Below are positions 35,560 to 48,100 of a stretch of DNA of 64,000 nucleotides, in pieces (position 1 is the stretch's first letter; each line of letters starts with the position of its first letter). Origin of the DNA: Selaginella tamariscina (Eukaryota; Streptophyta; Lycopodiopsida; Selaginellales; Selaginellaceae). The notes beneath the pieces were generated by a model. The model was not told the origin of the DNA, ran no database searches, and saw only the letters and a program-made list of their open reading frames with translations. The position numbers and the translations under genes were made by a program. The stretch is taken from positions 124,001 to 188,000 of the forward strand of contig PUQB01000043.1 in the NCBI GenBank assembly GCA_003024785.1, written 5' to 3'.

Positions 35560-36887
35560 GAGTCTTTAATACAGGCTTAGGGATGCGCTCCAGGGTTTTT
35601 GACGGTGCTATAAGCATCTCTGCGGTTCAGGTTCTGAGCTATTTTTACAAGTTTGTTTATTAAATATTTTACCTACTGTTAATTACTGGTTCTAATAATA
35701 ATTTTTTATTTAATTTATTCTGATTGTGCAGTGGTTATGCAATGCTGATAAGTCCTGTAATGATCCTCGAAAGAGATTGAAGTAAGTCCAAATCGATTCA
35801 CTTGGCTTGTTTATTAAGTTTTCATAACACGCACACAACATGCACACATGCACTATATACCTAAGTTTTAATGGGTAGTTAATACAATAAGTTTTTAAGC
35901 TAGTTTAATTAACTAATAATATGTAATATGTTCCTCAGATGTTTCTTCACATCGCTTTACAACTCTTTAGTGAGAGGTGCCAGGGCAGTCTTGCAACTAT
36001 ACCCAGAGAACGATGCACAATTGGAAGTTATCTCGACTGCTGCCATTCGCTGTGGGTTTTCTGGTGGTCTTGTGGTTGATTACCCTCACAGGTATAACAC
36101 GTGTCTGTGCGCGTCTGTTTATACGTCGGTGGTATTTTCGCAGACAATACAAATGATGTCTACTTAAAATTTATAGGGGAACGAGTGAATATAAATGCGT
36201 GTGTGGGATGTCAATTATATTTTTCTTGTTTATTTGCTAAGTTGCACTTTCACATACGTCTGTGTGTAAACTTGTTTGTGTCTACCCATAACATACATAT
36301 TATATATATTGTGATGTTGTTATTATGAGTAGCTCTTAATTTTCCAGTACGCGAGCGAAAAAGTATTTTCTGTGTTTAATTTGTGGACCACCGGGCCCAA
36401 GCACCGCATTACCAAAAGCCAAGGGTGCAGATGGAAGCATGGAGACTGATGAAGAGGATGATACTGATACGGATGAAGAACCACAAACGGTAAGAGAGAG
36501 AGAGTCCACACCTATATTTACACATCGCCATATATACTCTACAAGAGTATGATATCATGAATAGAAACGAAATAATGATGCATATTCTCCGATATACGTA
36601 TTTGTATATAAAAGCCTGTTAATTTTGGTTGGTATCGATGTTCTTGGTATTCTTTCTCACCGCACTTATTCTTTATGACGCACACACATACATACAATAT
36701 TAATATTACGATCTATGTGCAGGTGAAGTTTTCTAGAAGAGAAAGGCCACGTAAGAAGAGGAAAATAGAGAAGAATAAGAAAGGTCGAGCCTGGATTTTG
36801 CACAAGAAGGACCAACGGCGGAATGCTGGTCATGAAGTCCCTAGAGACACGAAGTACACAGGAAGGAAGCGTAAAGCCAGGTTTTAA
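34714..36887 (+). CDS. BUD23: 18S rRNA (guanine-N7)-methyltransferase, BUD23/RID2 family
   Basis: SAM-dependent methyltransferase of small-subunit rRNA maturation, orthologous to yeast Bud23, human WBSCR22 and Arabidopsis RID2; the family works with Trm112 in the nucleus. Exons: 34714-34812, 34963-35038, 35125-35208, 35351-35406, 35575-35630, 35732-35781, 35939-36091, 36348-36489 and 36723-36887, about 283 residues, the usual length. Visible motifs are [16 protein letters not shown] at the start, SAM motif [15 protein letters not shown] across exons 2-3, [32 protein letters not shown], an acidic linker, and the basic C-terminus ([17 protein letters not shown]...[11 protein letters not shown]) typical of the WBS methyltransferase domain and NLS. 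All junctions are canonical except exon 4/5, where one base is missing and the 5' splice site reads CAG|GCAAGC. Confidence 0.93.
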
Positions 36888-37119
36888 TACATTCTTATTT
36901 GGTAATCCTATAATTAATTATCATATAATATTGTTCAATCTATGTTCATGCGTATATCGATCAGGCCTACTAAACAGTTAAACTAAATTCAGGGACTCTC
37001 TCTCTCACACACACACTCCATATGTATAGTACATGTAGAACTCAACATTAGGTTTAAACTGTCCTGTATTTTTACACATACATATATATATTCTAATTAA
37101 CAATCACTTATATATTCCT
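36888..37119. other. Intergenic gap between convergent BUD23 and ARV1
   Basis: AT-rich with a CT/CA run at 36995-37015. The two stop codons are 232 bp apart, so 3' UTRs may overlap. No gene. Confidence 0.7.
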
Positions 37120-38226
37120 TTAATAAAGACACATTTTAAGCATAAATGTTGGAACTGCACTTGCAGCGATAATTGCCGAGCTAGCTCCAATAGTGGTGTC
37201 CAAAATAACTAGAAGACCAATTTGGTTAAACTACACCCATGTTTATTTGTTTAAATAACATGTTTAATTATACATGTTCATCTATATATATATAGAGAGA
37301 GAGAGAGAGGAGAGAGAGTGAGTGAGTTATATGCATAGCTATTTACCTTGTAAGGCTACCGTGTTTGAAGTCAAAACCAGAATCTCAATCACAACTGCTA
37401 TGTATTGTGAGCAGTCCCATACCTGTGTTTGTATAAATGTAGTATAAATATTTAAAATTTATTTCTTAAGATTTAAAAATTTAATTAGTTAATAAACATT
37501 GATATTAATTACATGGCTTACCATCATGACTGAAGTCAAGAATCTAAAGTAACTTGAGAATGTGATTGCTGTTAAAATATGTACGAAGTTTGCATATCTC
37601 CATTTCTCATGATATTTGAATAGAAGATGTAGTGCCCAAATCCATATAACATAATGTAGGTAAACAATTGCTGCTTTAATTATCATCTACAATATTTAAG
37701 TTAGTTAAGTTCTATATATTATTTATTTATTATCATACAGACCTTCCCATTTTCATATGAAAACACTCTCCTGTCCATATAAGCAATATAAGACCATGCA
37801 TCCGCGCAAATAAGCAGACTGATCAATGTGAAAACGGCCTGGACAATATTAATTAAATTTAAAAAATTAAGTTAAATAATTAAAAAAAAAACTCACATTG
37901 ATGCTCAAAGCTTGGCTATTGAATAACAAGTGCCTGTATGCGTCAAGTTTGTGCAATACAAGATCAATTGCGATAATCTGGTTCCCATTAGTATAACACA
38001 CACACGCACACACACACATGTGTACTTACAAGAGGCTCACATTCAACATATTCATCAACGAGATACCCACACTTCTCCTGCACATAAATAAATGAGAATT
38101 TTTAAAATTACACTTATTTAATTAGAAAAATACTAAGGGACTTACACATTGGCGAAGCCGTATATTCCCTGCCGAGTACTGAATAAAAGCGCTCTCTACA
38201 TCCACTCCGCAGTGCACGCACCTCAT
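37120..38226 (-). CDS. ARV1: ARV1-like sterol/lipid homeostasis protein
   Basis: ER membrane protein of the ARV1 family (sterol trafficking and GPI/sphingolipid homeostasis in yeast; ARV1/ARV2 in Arabidopsis). Seven exons with canonical GT-AG sites and consistent phases: 38146-38226, 38030-38077, 37897-37977, 37743-37838, 37522-37686, 37347-37422 and 37120-37208, 211 residues against about 230-245 in Arabidopsis. The N-terminus MRCVHCGVDV...RLRQCEKCG gives the two CxxC pairs of the zinc ribbon. The ARV1 homology domain follows with VDEYVECEP, IIAIDLVLHKLDAYRHLLFN, then three or four membrane segments (FTLISLLICA, IVYLHYVIWIWALHLLF, IAVVIEILVL, a C-terminal AIIAASAVPTFML). It is the only multi-exon gene here without a single frame defect. 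AAACCCTAAA, a telo-box, lies about 13 bp upstream of the ATG. Confidence 0.95.
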
Positions 38227-38302
38227 ACTTAAAAGACACAAACCCTAAACATTTTTAATGATAAAGAAACGTAATTAACCTAAAAGGTTGTTAAATTCAA
38301 CC

Positions 38303-39345
38303 CTAAAGATGTTTAATGATAATTATGCAGATACCAAACTGGCAAACAGTTGATTTACTACATGCTCGACCGCATTGCCCGCAGTTGTGCCTGTTCCAGT
38401 TGAGATCCACACACCGGCCGTCAAGCCCCATGTACACTTATGCATACACCCTCGAGTCAGTGAGGATGTTGACGCACTGGTCGTTGCAACACAGGGGACC
38501 GGCTGGGTTCTACCTCGGGTTAAGACAGATAGTTGGTTCTGTTCCACACGTCGCAGCTTTCCTACGTGGCGGTGGCGGTGGGAAACGGTGAACTGGCGGT
38601 GGTGGTGAACGATGAACAGGCGGTGGTGGTGAACGATGAATAGGCGGTGGTGGTGAACGATGAATAGGCGGCGGCGGTGGTGAACGTTGTGGTGGAGAAT
38701 GAACATGTGACTTTGTTGGTGGTGACTTTGGCAGTGGAGAACCACGAACATGTGACTTTGGCAGTGGAGAATCACGAACAGGTGACTTTGGCAATGGAGA
38801 ACTGTGAACAAGTGACTTTGGCAGTGGCAGTGAAGAATTGCGAACAGGTGACTTTGGCAGTGGAGAACAGCGAACAGGTGACTTCGGCAGTGGAGAACCA
38901 CCACAACCAGGCGGTGGTGACTGCAGCTCATGTGAAGAGCTACGGGTAGAAGAGTGAACTTGTGGCTTTGATGGTGGGGAACGATGAACAGGGGCTGGAT
39001 TACAAGAGAACTATGGGTAGGCTGCTGTGGGGAACGATGAACATGTGGTGGAGATTGAGAGTGAACCTGTGAGTTTGGCAGTGGAGAACCGCAAACAAGC
39101 AGCGGTGACTGCAGCTTATGGGTACGAGAGTGAACCTGCGGCTTTGATGGTGGAGAACGATGAACAGAGACTGGATTATGGGGAGAACTACCGGTAGGAG
39201 AGTGAACCTGCTGTGGGAACGATGAACAGGTGGTGGAACTGGTGACTTTGATGGGTAGGGGAGTGAACTTGTGGCTTTGATGCTGGATTATGCGGAGAAC
39301 TATGGATAAGAGAATGAACATGCTGTGGGTCTGATGGTGGGAAAT
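38303..39345 (-). pseudogene. Extensin-like / STIG1-domain secreted protein (broken)
   Basis: Reading right to left: a proline-rich region with repeats such as GSPLPKSPVR and SPPPPVHRSPPPPVHR (extensin SP3-5 motifs, 38560-38800, with a second SPPSKPQVHS-type series in other frames to 39330), then in the same frame a Cys-rich tail CGTEPTICLNP...CCNDQCVNILTDS...GRCVDLNWNRHNCGQCGRAC ending at the stop at 38303. The CCxxxCVN and NCGxCGxxC spacing is that of the STIG1 (stigma-specific protein 1) family of small secreted proteins. Two in-frame stops (TAG near 38515, TAA near 38435) and shifts in the Pro-rich part break it, and the 5' end is cut off by the copia LTR at 39346, so no signal peptide is seen. 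The pairing of HRGP and STIG1 modules is my reading, not a family I can name. Confidence 0.65.
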
Positions 39346-39486
39346 TGTTTAAAATTAAATCACGGCCGCACCAAGATCAAACCTCAACCCTGGCGGATAG
39401 CACAACGGCTCACATTCGTGCTCACGAAGAACCCTAAAACAGGGGTCCAACCCTAGTATACTGGAGCATCAGTTTATGTCTCAACA
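39346..39486 (-). repeat. 3' LTR of the copia element
   Basis: 141 bp, aligned with 50177-50326; differences include a 9-bp length change near 39390. The purine tract lies immediately at 39487-39492 (complement). Confidence 0.88.
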
Positions 39487-39504
39487 CTCCCCGTAAACTG
39501 GTGC

Positions 39505-42500
39505 TCAAAAGACTCCGAGGCCCCCTCGAAACAAAGTGAACTTGGTCGGGCCCAGCGGTTTGGTGAGCACGTCTGCCACCATCTCATCCGCAGAAGAATG
39601 AGCCACCTTCACCAAACCGCTTTCTACAAGCTCCCGAACGTAACGAAACTGAATGAGCACATGCTTGGTCCGTCCATGATAGACGGGGTTCTTGCTCATA
39701 GCAATGCTACTCTGATTGTCACACCAGCTAAGCATGGGGGTTCGTTGCACCGCTCCAAGCTTCTGTAAGAGTCCCCGCATCCATATAAGCTCCTTGCATC
39801 CAGAAGTGAGGGCAATGTACTCAGCCTCTGCAGATGAAAGGGCCACCACACTCTGCCTCTTGCTCCCCCACGCAATCAAGGCCCCGCACAATTCCAAAGA
39901 GTAGCCAGTGGTGGACCGAGCTCCTTTGTTTGGTCCCAACTTGCATTAGTGTAAGTGACTAGCTGAGTGTCATGGCCTAAGAAGCATAGGCTGTGGTGAG
40001 GCATTCCCTTTAGGTACCTGAGTACATGTTTGACAGCCTTCCAATGGCACAAACTCAGAGCAGATCCAAACTGGCTAAGCAGCACAGTGGCATATGCTAT
40101 GTCCGGTCTAAAGGAAGATGCCAGAAACATCAAGCAACCTATGAGGTTGTGGTACGGAATCTTAGAATCACATATTTCTCCTCCCGTCTGAGGCGAGTTC
40201 GGATTGACAACACCGACGAGCATGGGAGTTTCAACTGGACGGCAGTTCGAGAGAGAAGAGATTGCAAATAGTGCTATTGGTGAATCTTCAAAGTCCCAGC
40301 CTGCATATCCCGCTCAATTTGTAGGCCAAGAACGTCTTCACCTCTCCCATGTCCTTCATCCGAAACCGTTGTGCCAAACTTGCTTTCAACCTGCCAATCC
40401 CATCTTCATCACCTCCAGTGATGAGAAGATCATCCACATACAGGGCAACAATGATTCGTCCACGACCAACTCCTCGCACATAGACATTGGAATTACTGTG
40501 TGTTCTCCGAAAGCCTTGTCGATGCAAAGCTTCATCAAACTTCTGGTACCACACCCGAGAAGCTTGCTTGAGACCATACAAGGCCTTGTTAAGGCGCCAG
40601 GCTCGAGCTGTGTCCCCATGCCCAGGAAAGCCTGAGGGAATGCGCATGAAGATCTCCTCATGCAAATCCCCATGTAAGAACGCGGTCTTCACATTTATCT
40701 GGTGCACTTGCCACCTCCTGGCGTTAGCAAGTGCCAAGAGTGCGCGGACACTAGGCAACTTCACCACAGGCAAAAATGTCTCCTCATAGTTAACTCCTCG
40801 CACCTGGGTGAAGCCTTTTGCCACGAGTCTAGCTTTGTGTCTGACATCCCCAATCAGGGATCCACTGTTCGTTTGAAGACCCACTTGTAGTCAACAAGTC
40901 GACATTGGTGTGGGGCAGCACACTCCTCAAATGTGCAATTTTGCACTTGTGCATCCACTTCGTCCTAAATGGCCCGCTTCCACTCAAGAGACTCTGCTCC
41001 AGTCACCGCATCTTTAAAGGTGGAGGGAACCTTCTCATTCACAAACATGCACATCTCGGCTTCCTCATCAAGTAGAGAAGTGGCATCTTCCAACACCTTG
41101 CGAGAAGGCCCTCTCATGCGTGGTCTGTCTGGAGCTACCATAGGATCCGGCATGCCCCGCCGGCAAGGGACATGAGGAGGCTGATCAACCTGCTGCTCTG
41201 GCTGCTCAGGTGCCAGCTGCTCATGAACATCAACTGGTTGCTCCGACTGTGCCTACCACTCAGGCTGTTCAGGTGCCAGTTGCTCATGGACATCAGCATT
41301 ACCTTGATCACCTCGAGCATCACCTAGCAGTTGCTCCCCCAGGGCATCAAGGCCACGGTCTTCCCCTACGTCCACAAAACCAACTGGGATTAGGGGAGCC
41401 AACAAGTCATCGTCAATGAAGGAGTCCACAAGTTGTTCCGTGGAACGACACCATGTGAGGTCATCCTCAACAAACACCACATCTGTGCTGATGATGGTGC
41501 ATTTGTCCACCGGGTTCCATAACCTGTATGCTTTCCGATGCTGTTCATCATCTTGTGCATAGCTAACAAAGATCAACTTTTGGCTCTTGGGGTCCAGCTT
41601 CTTCCGCAGCTAGTCATGAATATGGGCATACGCTGTGCAACCAAACACCCTGAGATGAGATACACCAGGCTTCAGATCCGTCCATGCTTCCTCAGGTGTT
41701 TTGCCTTTCAATGCCACAGTTGGCAACCGGTTCTGAACAAACATGGCTATCGCAATCGCCTCCTACCAAAACTCCTTGCTCAAATGTGCATGAGCAAGAA
41801 GGCTGCGCGCTGCATTCACCAGCGTCTAGTTCTTCCTCTCAGCCACGCCCTTCTATTGGGAGGTGTACCGGGTGGTGACGTGGTGTTAAATACCAGCATT
41901 CCGACACAACTCTTGCATGGTGGAGTTAAGGTATTCCTTGCCACTGTTCGTGCGCAAGGCCTTAAGCTTCTTGCCAACTTGAGTTTCCACCGCAACTCTG
42001 TACACGCGGAAGGCCTCCACCATCTCATTTTTACGATGTAGGAAGAAAAGTTTGGTGAGGCAACTGAAGTCATCAATGAACGTAAGAACATAACGTGCGC
42101 CAAAATGACTCAGGACGTCCATGGGCCCACATTGGTCGGAGTGCACCAGCTCCAAGAGCTCTGAAGAGCGGTGCTTTGAAGATCCAAAACTTCAGCGATG
42201 ATGTGTGCCCAACACACATGACTCACAAAATGCATGTGAAAAACCAGGCCTCAAATCCAGCCCTTCCACCATGCAGTTGGACACAAGCTCGTGCAATGCC
42301 TTGTGATTTGCATGACCCAACCGGCAACGCCACAAATAGGCATTTGCACCAACGACGTTCTCAGCGGCTGCAACAAGATGAGGGTGTGAGAGAATCTCAT
42401 ACAAGTTTCCACGCCACCTGGCATGGAGAACTTTCCTCCCAGTCACACAAAAATCCAACTTGTCATATAAATCTGCACCATGACTAGTAAACACGATCGA

Positions 42501-43515
42501 CTTCCCGTCGTCACACAACCTTGCCACCGACATAAGGTTTTTTGTATGCCTGGGACGTGCAGGGCGTCTTTGAACATCATCTCCCCATCGTCCTAAAGTG
42601 GGAGTGTCAAAGTGCCTCGACCAGCAATGTCGAATCGGGCATTGTTCCCCAACACCACACCACTACTTCTTTGAACTGGGATATATTGTTCAAACATCAA
42701 CTTGTTATTAGTCATGAGGCTAGTACAACCTGAATCAAGCACCCAGGAGTGCATCTTCCCGATGCTCTCAACATTGAGGGACTCCTCCACTACGAAGGAC
42801 TCTTCTTCCCATTCACCTTCTTCACTTTCAACACCGACATTAGCCTTCCCATCTGCATGGGGGCAGTCCCTACCCAAGTGTCCAAACCCTCGGCATATTT
42901 TGCATTGGTCATGGCAAAGCCGACCTTCTCGTCCTTGACCCCTGCGTCCTCGTGCACCTTTCTCCGGTTCCCCTTTGAAAGCTGCTGCTTGGGCTGGTCG
43001 AGGTGGACGTGGACGATTGCCTAAACTGTGGGCTAGAGGCGGCAAGGGTGCAACAGCATCACGCCCAGCCAGCTCATGCTTGGGAACCCATCGCTTGGCA
43101 TACATGACTTCATGCAAAGCATTGGTTTTGGCCTTCTCCTTGCGGAGCAAGGCTGTGGCCACAAGCTTGGCCACCGCCATTTCAAATGTGATATTGTTCT
43201 ATCGATTAAAAGCCTCGACATCCCTATCCCACTGAGCAAGGAGGGATCGGTATAGCTTCACCTTTTGTATGGAATCCGAGATGATATGCTCGTCCCCTTG
43301 AGTAGCAAGTTCAACAAAGAGCCGACTCAGTTTGTCCGCATGCTCCTGCATGTCTTCATCTTCGTAGACACAAGCCTCAAGCTCCGAGTGGATCCGCATG
43401 ACTTCCATATCGGTCTTTTTCCCATAAGTGTCCAACAGCCACTTCCAAACTTCAGTAAGGGACTTGTCAGTATCCACCTTGAGCATAATCCCTGAGCTGA
43501 GGTAAGTGCAGATGC
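39505..43515 (-). pseudogene. Copia gag-pol, main part
   Basis: Right to left: gag continues from 43515 (43199-43486, LTEVWKWLLDTYGKKTDMEV); CCHC knuckle CKICRGFGHLGRDC near 42880; protease WVLDSGCTSLMTNN near 42720; integrase HHCC (CRLGHANHKALHELV...CESCVLG, 42200-42340) and DDE core (HSDQCGPM, FIDDFS, NSGKEYLN, 41886-42155); RT with QINVKTAFLHGDLHEEIFM and LYVDDLLITG (40420-40780); RNase H with VVALSSAEAEYIALTSGCKE and DNQSSIAMSKNPVYH (39640-39850). Stops and small shifts separate the blocks, so this copy is defective. The domain content is complete. Confidence 0.88.
43511..43515. other. Target-site duplication of gypsy F, left copy
   Basis: GATGC here and at 49632-49636, immediately outside the LTRs. 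Removing the element and one copy restores the copia gag frame (AVGCI|CTYLSSG). Confidence 0.92.
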
Positions 43516-44044
43516 TGTCACGACCCGATACAGGATACAGGATACGACATACAGGATTCAGCCTACAGGATATGCGATACAGGATTTCGGCCCGCAGGAT
43601 ATTCCCACAGGATATGCCACAGGATATTCCCGCAGGATATTCTCACAGGATATTCCCGCAGGATATTCTCACAGGATATTCCCGCAGGATATTCCTACAG
43701 GATATTCCTATAGGATAAGGATGACCAATTTTGGCTAGTGACTAGATTAGGCTCATGACCAGATTAGCTTGGAGTTGTGAGCATAAAAGCTCCGACCTAA
43801 TTGTTGTACAATCAGTTACAATCAACACCAGTCATTCTACGATTATTCTTGTTCCTTGTTCTTGTCTTGTTCTTGTCTTACTCTTTGCCTCCTGCTCCTG
43901 TCTTGCTCCCGGATCCTGTCTTGTTCTTGGATCCGTCCTGTTCCTGTTCCTAGTTCCTGTCCTGCTCTCGGTCCTGTTCCTGAGTCAAGCCTTCCTGTTC
44001 TCGGAATCCTACTTGCTTCCTGGTTCCTGGATCGTGGCTTGACA
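43516..44044 (+). repeat. 5' LTR of gypsy F
   Basis: 529 bp. The first ~200 bp is an array of CAGGATATTCCC/CACAGGATATTC units; the rest is pyrimidine-rich with many CCTGT words. It differs from the 3' LTR mainly by unit number and single bases in C or T runs in the array. Confidence 0.92.
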
Positions 44045-44146
44045 GTTTGATTGTAACTGCTTTCATAGCTCTTCGTTTCCCAGCTACCTTTTTTTTTTCC
44101 TTGATTCTTTTCCTTCGTTTTTCTCCTTTCTTTCTTTCATACGATC

Positions 44147-45124
44147 ATGGCTGATTTTGAGCACTTTCAACGCGAGCACCAAATGTTGCTTCATGAGCTG
44201 GCCACTTTGCGCCAAGTGGTCACCGATCTACAAGGCTCCACCCATGCGGCACATGCAGCTGCTGATGCATCCTCCAAGGCTGCTGCGCAGGCTCTCTCTC
44301 AGGCATCGGTGGTTCCTTCTTCATCGAACTTTTCTCCGGAGCCGAAGATCAGCATGCCAGAGAAGTTCAGTGGCAACCGTGCCGATTTCCAAGGTTTCCT
44401 GAATCAGATCCGGCTCTTGATCCGCATGCAACCACGCCGCTACTCGACGGATGCACAAAAGGTTGGCCTTTTGGCATCCTTACTAAGTGGATCTCCACGA
44501 GCTTGGGTTGCTCCCTTGCTGGAGCGTGACGACCCATTGATGGAAGACTTTGAAGGTTTCGTGGCTGCCTTTGAAGCCTGCTTTGGAGATCCTGATAAGT
44601 ACCGTTCTGCATGCACAAAGTTACGGAGGCTCACACAAGGATCCAGACCAGCTTCCGTTTATGCATCCGAATTCCAGCAATTGTGCACGAACATTCCATG
44701 GGACGAGACTGCATTGATCGAACATTTCCGTTTTGGGCTGAAGGACGACGTGAAGGACCTTCTCCTTACGTTACCGGATGCCCAAACGTTAGCGGAGATC
44801 ATGCAACAGGCCGTTCGCTGCGACAACCGTTTGTTCGAGCGCCGTCAGGAAAAATTCCGTCAGCAGTTCCTGCCAGCCAACCCTGTAGCCGTAGCACATG
44901 TTCCTGCGACACCTTCTGGAGCAGTTCCTATGGAGGTTAACAATTCCAAGCGTGGCCCACTTTCAACTGCTGAGAAACAACGTCGACGGGGTGAGAACCT
45001 ATGCTTGTATTGTGGTGCAGCAGGACACAAGGTGGCGGAATGTCCTAATAAAGCCAGGAAGTTCAAGGCGCGTGAAGCCGAAGCTGAAGTTCAGCCGGAA
45101 AACTTCAATGTCCACTTCGTCTAG
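44147..45124 (+). CDS. gag: Gypsy F gag polyprotein
   Basis: One intact frame of 325 residues from the ATG at 44147, with a T-rich leader just upstream. N-terminal coiled-coil-like part (FQREHQMLLHELATLRQVVT), Ala-rich linker, then the capsid (Retrotrans_gag) domain: PEKFSGNRADFQGFLNQIRL, LLSGSPRAWVAPL, FEGFVAAFEACFGDPDKY, LIEHFRFGLKDDVKDLL. A zinc knuckle CLYCGAAGHKVAEC (CX2CX4HX4C) lies near residues 284-297. The capsid pattern resembles the Sushi-ichi/Mar (PEG10-like) and fungal Tcn1 lineages more than the common plant CRM/Tekay gag. The stop at 45122-45124 lies in a 36-bp overlap with pol in the -1 frame (45088 onward). Confidence 0.9.
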   Translation: MADFEHFQREHQMLLHELATLRQVVTDLQGSTHAAHAAADASSKAAAQALSQASVVPSSSNFSPEPKISMPEKFSGNRADFQGFLNQIRLLIRMQPRRYSTDAQKVGLLASLLSGSPRAWVAPLLERDDPLMEDFEGFVAAFEACFGDPDKYRSACTKLRRLTQGSRPASVYASEFQQLCTNIPWDETALIEHFRFGLKDDVKDLLLTLPDAQTLAEIMQQAVRCDNRLFERRQEKFRQQFLPANPVAVAHVPATPSGAVPMEVNNSKRGPLSTAEKQRRRGENLCLYCGAAGHKVAECPNKARKFKAREAEAEVQPENFNVHFV

Positions 45125-48100
45125 GAGCCGCGAAGTTGGACGTAGGTGCAGGCTCCATTGGTGCTACTCATACCATTCCATCACTCAAGTTTCCTGTACA
45201 CATTCGCCTCAATAATCGAGAGCTCAAGGAGTTTGCCCTGTTAGACACTGGTGCAAATGCATGTTTCATGGATGACACTTTTGCAGCTCAGCATGGCATT
45301 CCGGTGGTGAAGTTGAAGCATGCAATTCCTGTAGAGGTGGCCGATGGTCGTTTGATTGCTTCTGGCGCAGTTACCCACGCTACCACACCTCTCTCTTGCA
45401 ATCATGGTGCATTCAACTGTTCGATTTCCTTCAACCTGATCAAGACTCGGTCGACTCCCATCATTTTTGGCATGCCATGGTTCGTTGTTGCAAATCCGCA
45501 GATCGACTGGAGGTCTAGGACGCTCACGTTTTCCTCTCCAACAGCCAGGATCAACCCTGTACCTTCCTGCGTGCAGGATACATCCTTGGTGTCTGAGGCA
45601 GTACAAGCTACAGGATTGACCGTGCCTGTTCCTGTACCAGTGTTGAAGACTCCTGCTCGACAGGATTCACCTCATGTCAGTTCCTCAGCACATCCGCAGG
45701 CTTTCTCCACTCCTGTAAGTTTGCGGTGTCCTGTACAGGGTTCTTCCAATCCTGTATCAGTGTCGAAGGTTCCTCCTCAACAGGATCCACCTCCTGTTGA
45801 TCCATCAGCACATTCACAGGCTCTCCTCACTCCTGTGCATCCACGGACTTCTGTACAGGATTCTTCCAATCCTGTACACTTGTCAACATCCACATCTGTT
45901 TCTTCCAATCCTGCTTCTTTTCATTACTCTGTTTCTATTCCACCCCCCAAGATCCTTCCTCTTTTTCAATCACAGCTCCTTCCTGCTCCTCTCCGAGTTC
46001 TTACCACTACCATGCATGAACTTACCACTGATCCTGCTCCTTTCCACCTTTTTGCCTTTCAAGTAACTCCTACGTCCTCTTCTACCTTTCCTGTGTCTGA
46101 CTCTCCTGTTTTTCAATCTCCTTCACCTACTCCTTCTCCTTCTCCTTCCTTCTTTCTTCTCCTTCTCCTTCCTCGACTTTAAGGACGTTTTTGACAAGCA
46201 CAAGGCTACAGTTCTTCCTGTTCACAGGTCCTACGACTGTCCTATTGATCTTGCAGAAGGAAAGACCCCACCGTTCGGACCGATTTACGCATTGTCACCC
46301 ACAGAGTTGGAGGTTCTTCGCCAATACATCGAGGACAACTTGGCATCCGGCTTCATTCGTCACTCAAAGTCCCCTGCAGGAGCGCCAATCTTCTTTGTCA
46401 AGAAGAAGGATGGGAGTTTACGTTTGGTTGTGGACTACAGGGGTTTGAATCAAGCTACCATTCGGAATCGGTACCCGTTGCCATTGATCCCGGAACTTCT
46501 CGATCGGCTGCGAGGAGCAAAGGTGTTCACGAAGATCGACTTACGAGGGGCCTACAACCTTGTACGGATTCGTCCCGGCGATGAGTGGAAGACTGCCTTT
46601 CGTACAAGGTATGGACACTTCGAGTACACGGTGATGCCTTTCGGCCTTACCAATGCCCCAGCCGTGTTCCAACAATGGTGAACGACATCTTTCGTGACTT
46701 CTTGGACCAGTTTGTGGTGATCTACCTGACGACATTTTGATTTTCTCCAAGGACCAGGCGGCACATGACAAGCATGTACGGTTGGTTCTACAGCGGCTTC
46801 GTGAGCATGGCTTGTATGCGAAGTTGGAGAAGTTTTTTTCGATAGGGATTCTGTGGAGTTCTTGGGCTACATCGTCTCTCCTGCTGGCGTTTCCATGGAC
46901 ATGCACAAGGTGAAGACCATCGTGGAGTGGGAGAGGCCCAAGTCTGTCGTACGAGATGTACAATGTTTCCTTGGCTTTGCAAACTTCTACAGGCGATTCA
47001 TACAGGACTTCTCCAAGCGTGTACTTCCACTCACGGAACTCACCAAGCGCACAGAGGTTTTCTCTTGGTCCGACAAGGCGGAACATGCATTCACAACACT
47101 CAAGGACACCTTCACGACAGCTCCGATTTTAGCACATCCTGATCCTTCTCGTCCTTTCTTCGTTGAAGCAGATGCCTCGGATTTTGCAGTAGGATCCGTC
47201 CTATCGCAAGTTGGAGAGGACAAGTTGCTTCATCCTGTAGCTTTTCACTCTCGTAATTCCTGTCGGCGGAGATCAATTACGAGATTCATGACAAGGAACT
47301 CAAGGCCATTGTGGATTCGTTTGAGGAGTGGCGGCATTTCCTGGAAGGTGCTGCACATCCTGTACAAGTTCTTACGGATCACAAGAACCTGGAGTACTTT
47401 CAAACGGCTCGAGTTCTCAGTCGGCGACAGGCTAGGTGGGCGGAGTTCCTATCACGTTTTGACTTCGTCATCGTCTACAGGCCCGGTTTTCGGAATGGCA
47501 AGGCGGACGCATTGTCTAGGCGCCTTACCTTGCACCAAGCCCGGGCGATCCTGCATTTGACTGTCAAAGGCAAGTGTTGTTGGGTCCTGATCGATTCCGG
47601 CTTGCGGCACTGCAGGTTCATCAGGCTCCAGCAAATTCAACTCTCCTACAAGACGTCCGTTCGCAGTTGGCTACAGACGACTTGGCAAAGAATGTGTTCT
47701 CACACATTCATCCTGACGTTGCAAGTTCCTCTTCCTCCAGTTCCCGTCCAGACTACAACCTGTTCACCATACAGGATGGACTCCTGTACCGGGAAGGTCT
47801 CCTGTACGTTCCTGTTGGTGTTTGCAGGACTCGTGTGGTACAGGATTGTCATGATACCCGGCTACAGGACATTTTGGTGTGGCCAAGACAGTTGAGTTGG
47901 TGACTCGCAACTATTGGTGGCCTGGGTTGCGGGTTTTGTGGAAAGGTTTGTACGGAGTTGTGACACCTGCAACAGGTCGAAGATGCCTCGTCATGCACCT
48001 TCTGGTCTTCTTCGTCCTCTTCCTGTTCCTTCTGCTCCTTGGAGATCCATTTCTATGGATTTCCTCACAGATCTTCCTCCTTCTCGTGGATTCGATGCAG

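Noticed and set aside
36675-36887. Independent 70-codon basic protein
   Set aside because: It is the last exon of BUD23 read with extra intron sequence.
38323-39321. 332-codon minus-strand frame as one intact protein
   Set aside because: It crosses between frames of the Pro-rich repeat; the biologically sensible frame at its left end is the SPPPP/STIG1 frame, which has two stops.
46541-47086. 181-codon minus-strand open frame
   Set aside because: Antisense shadow of the gypsy F reverse transcriptase.
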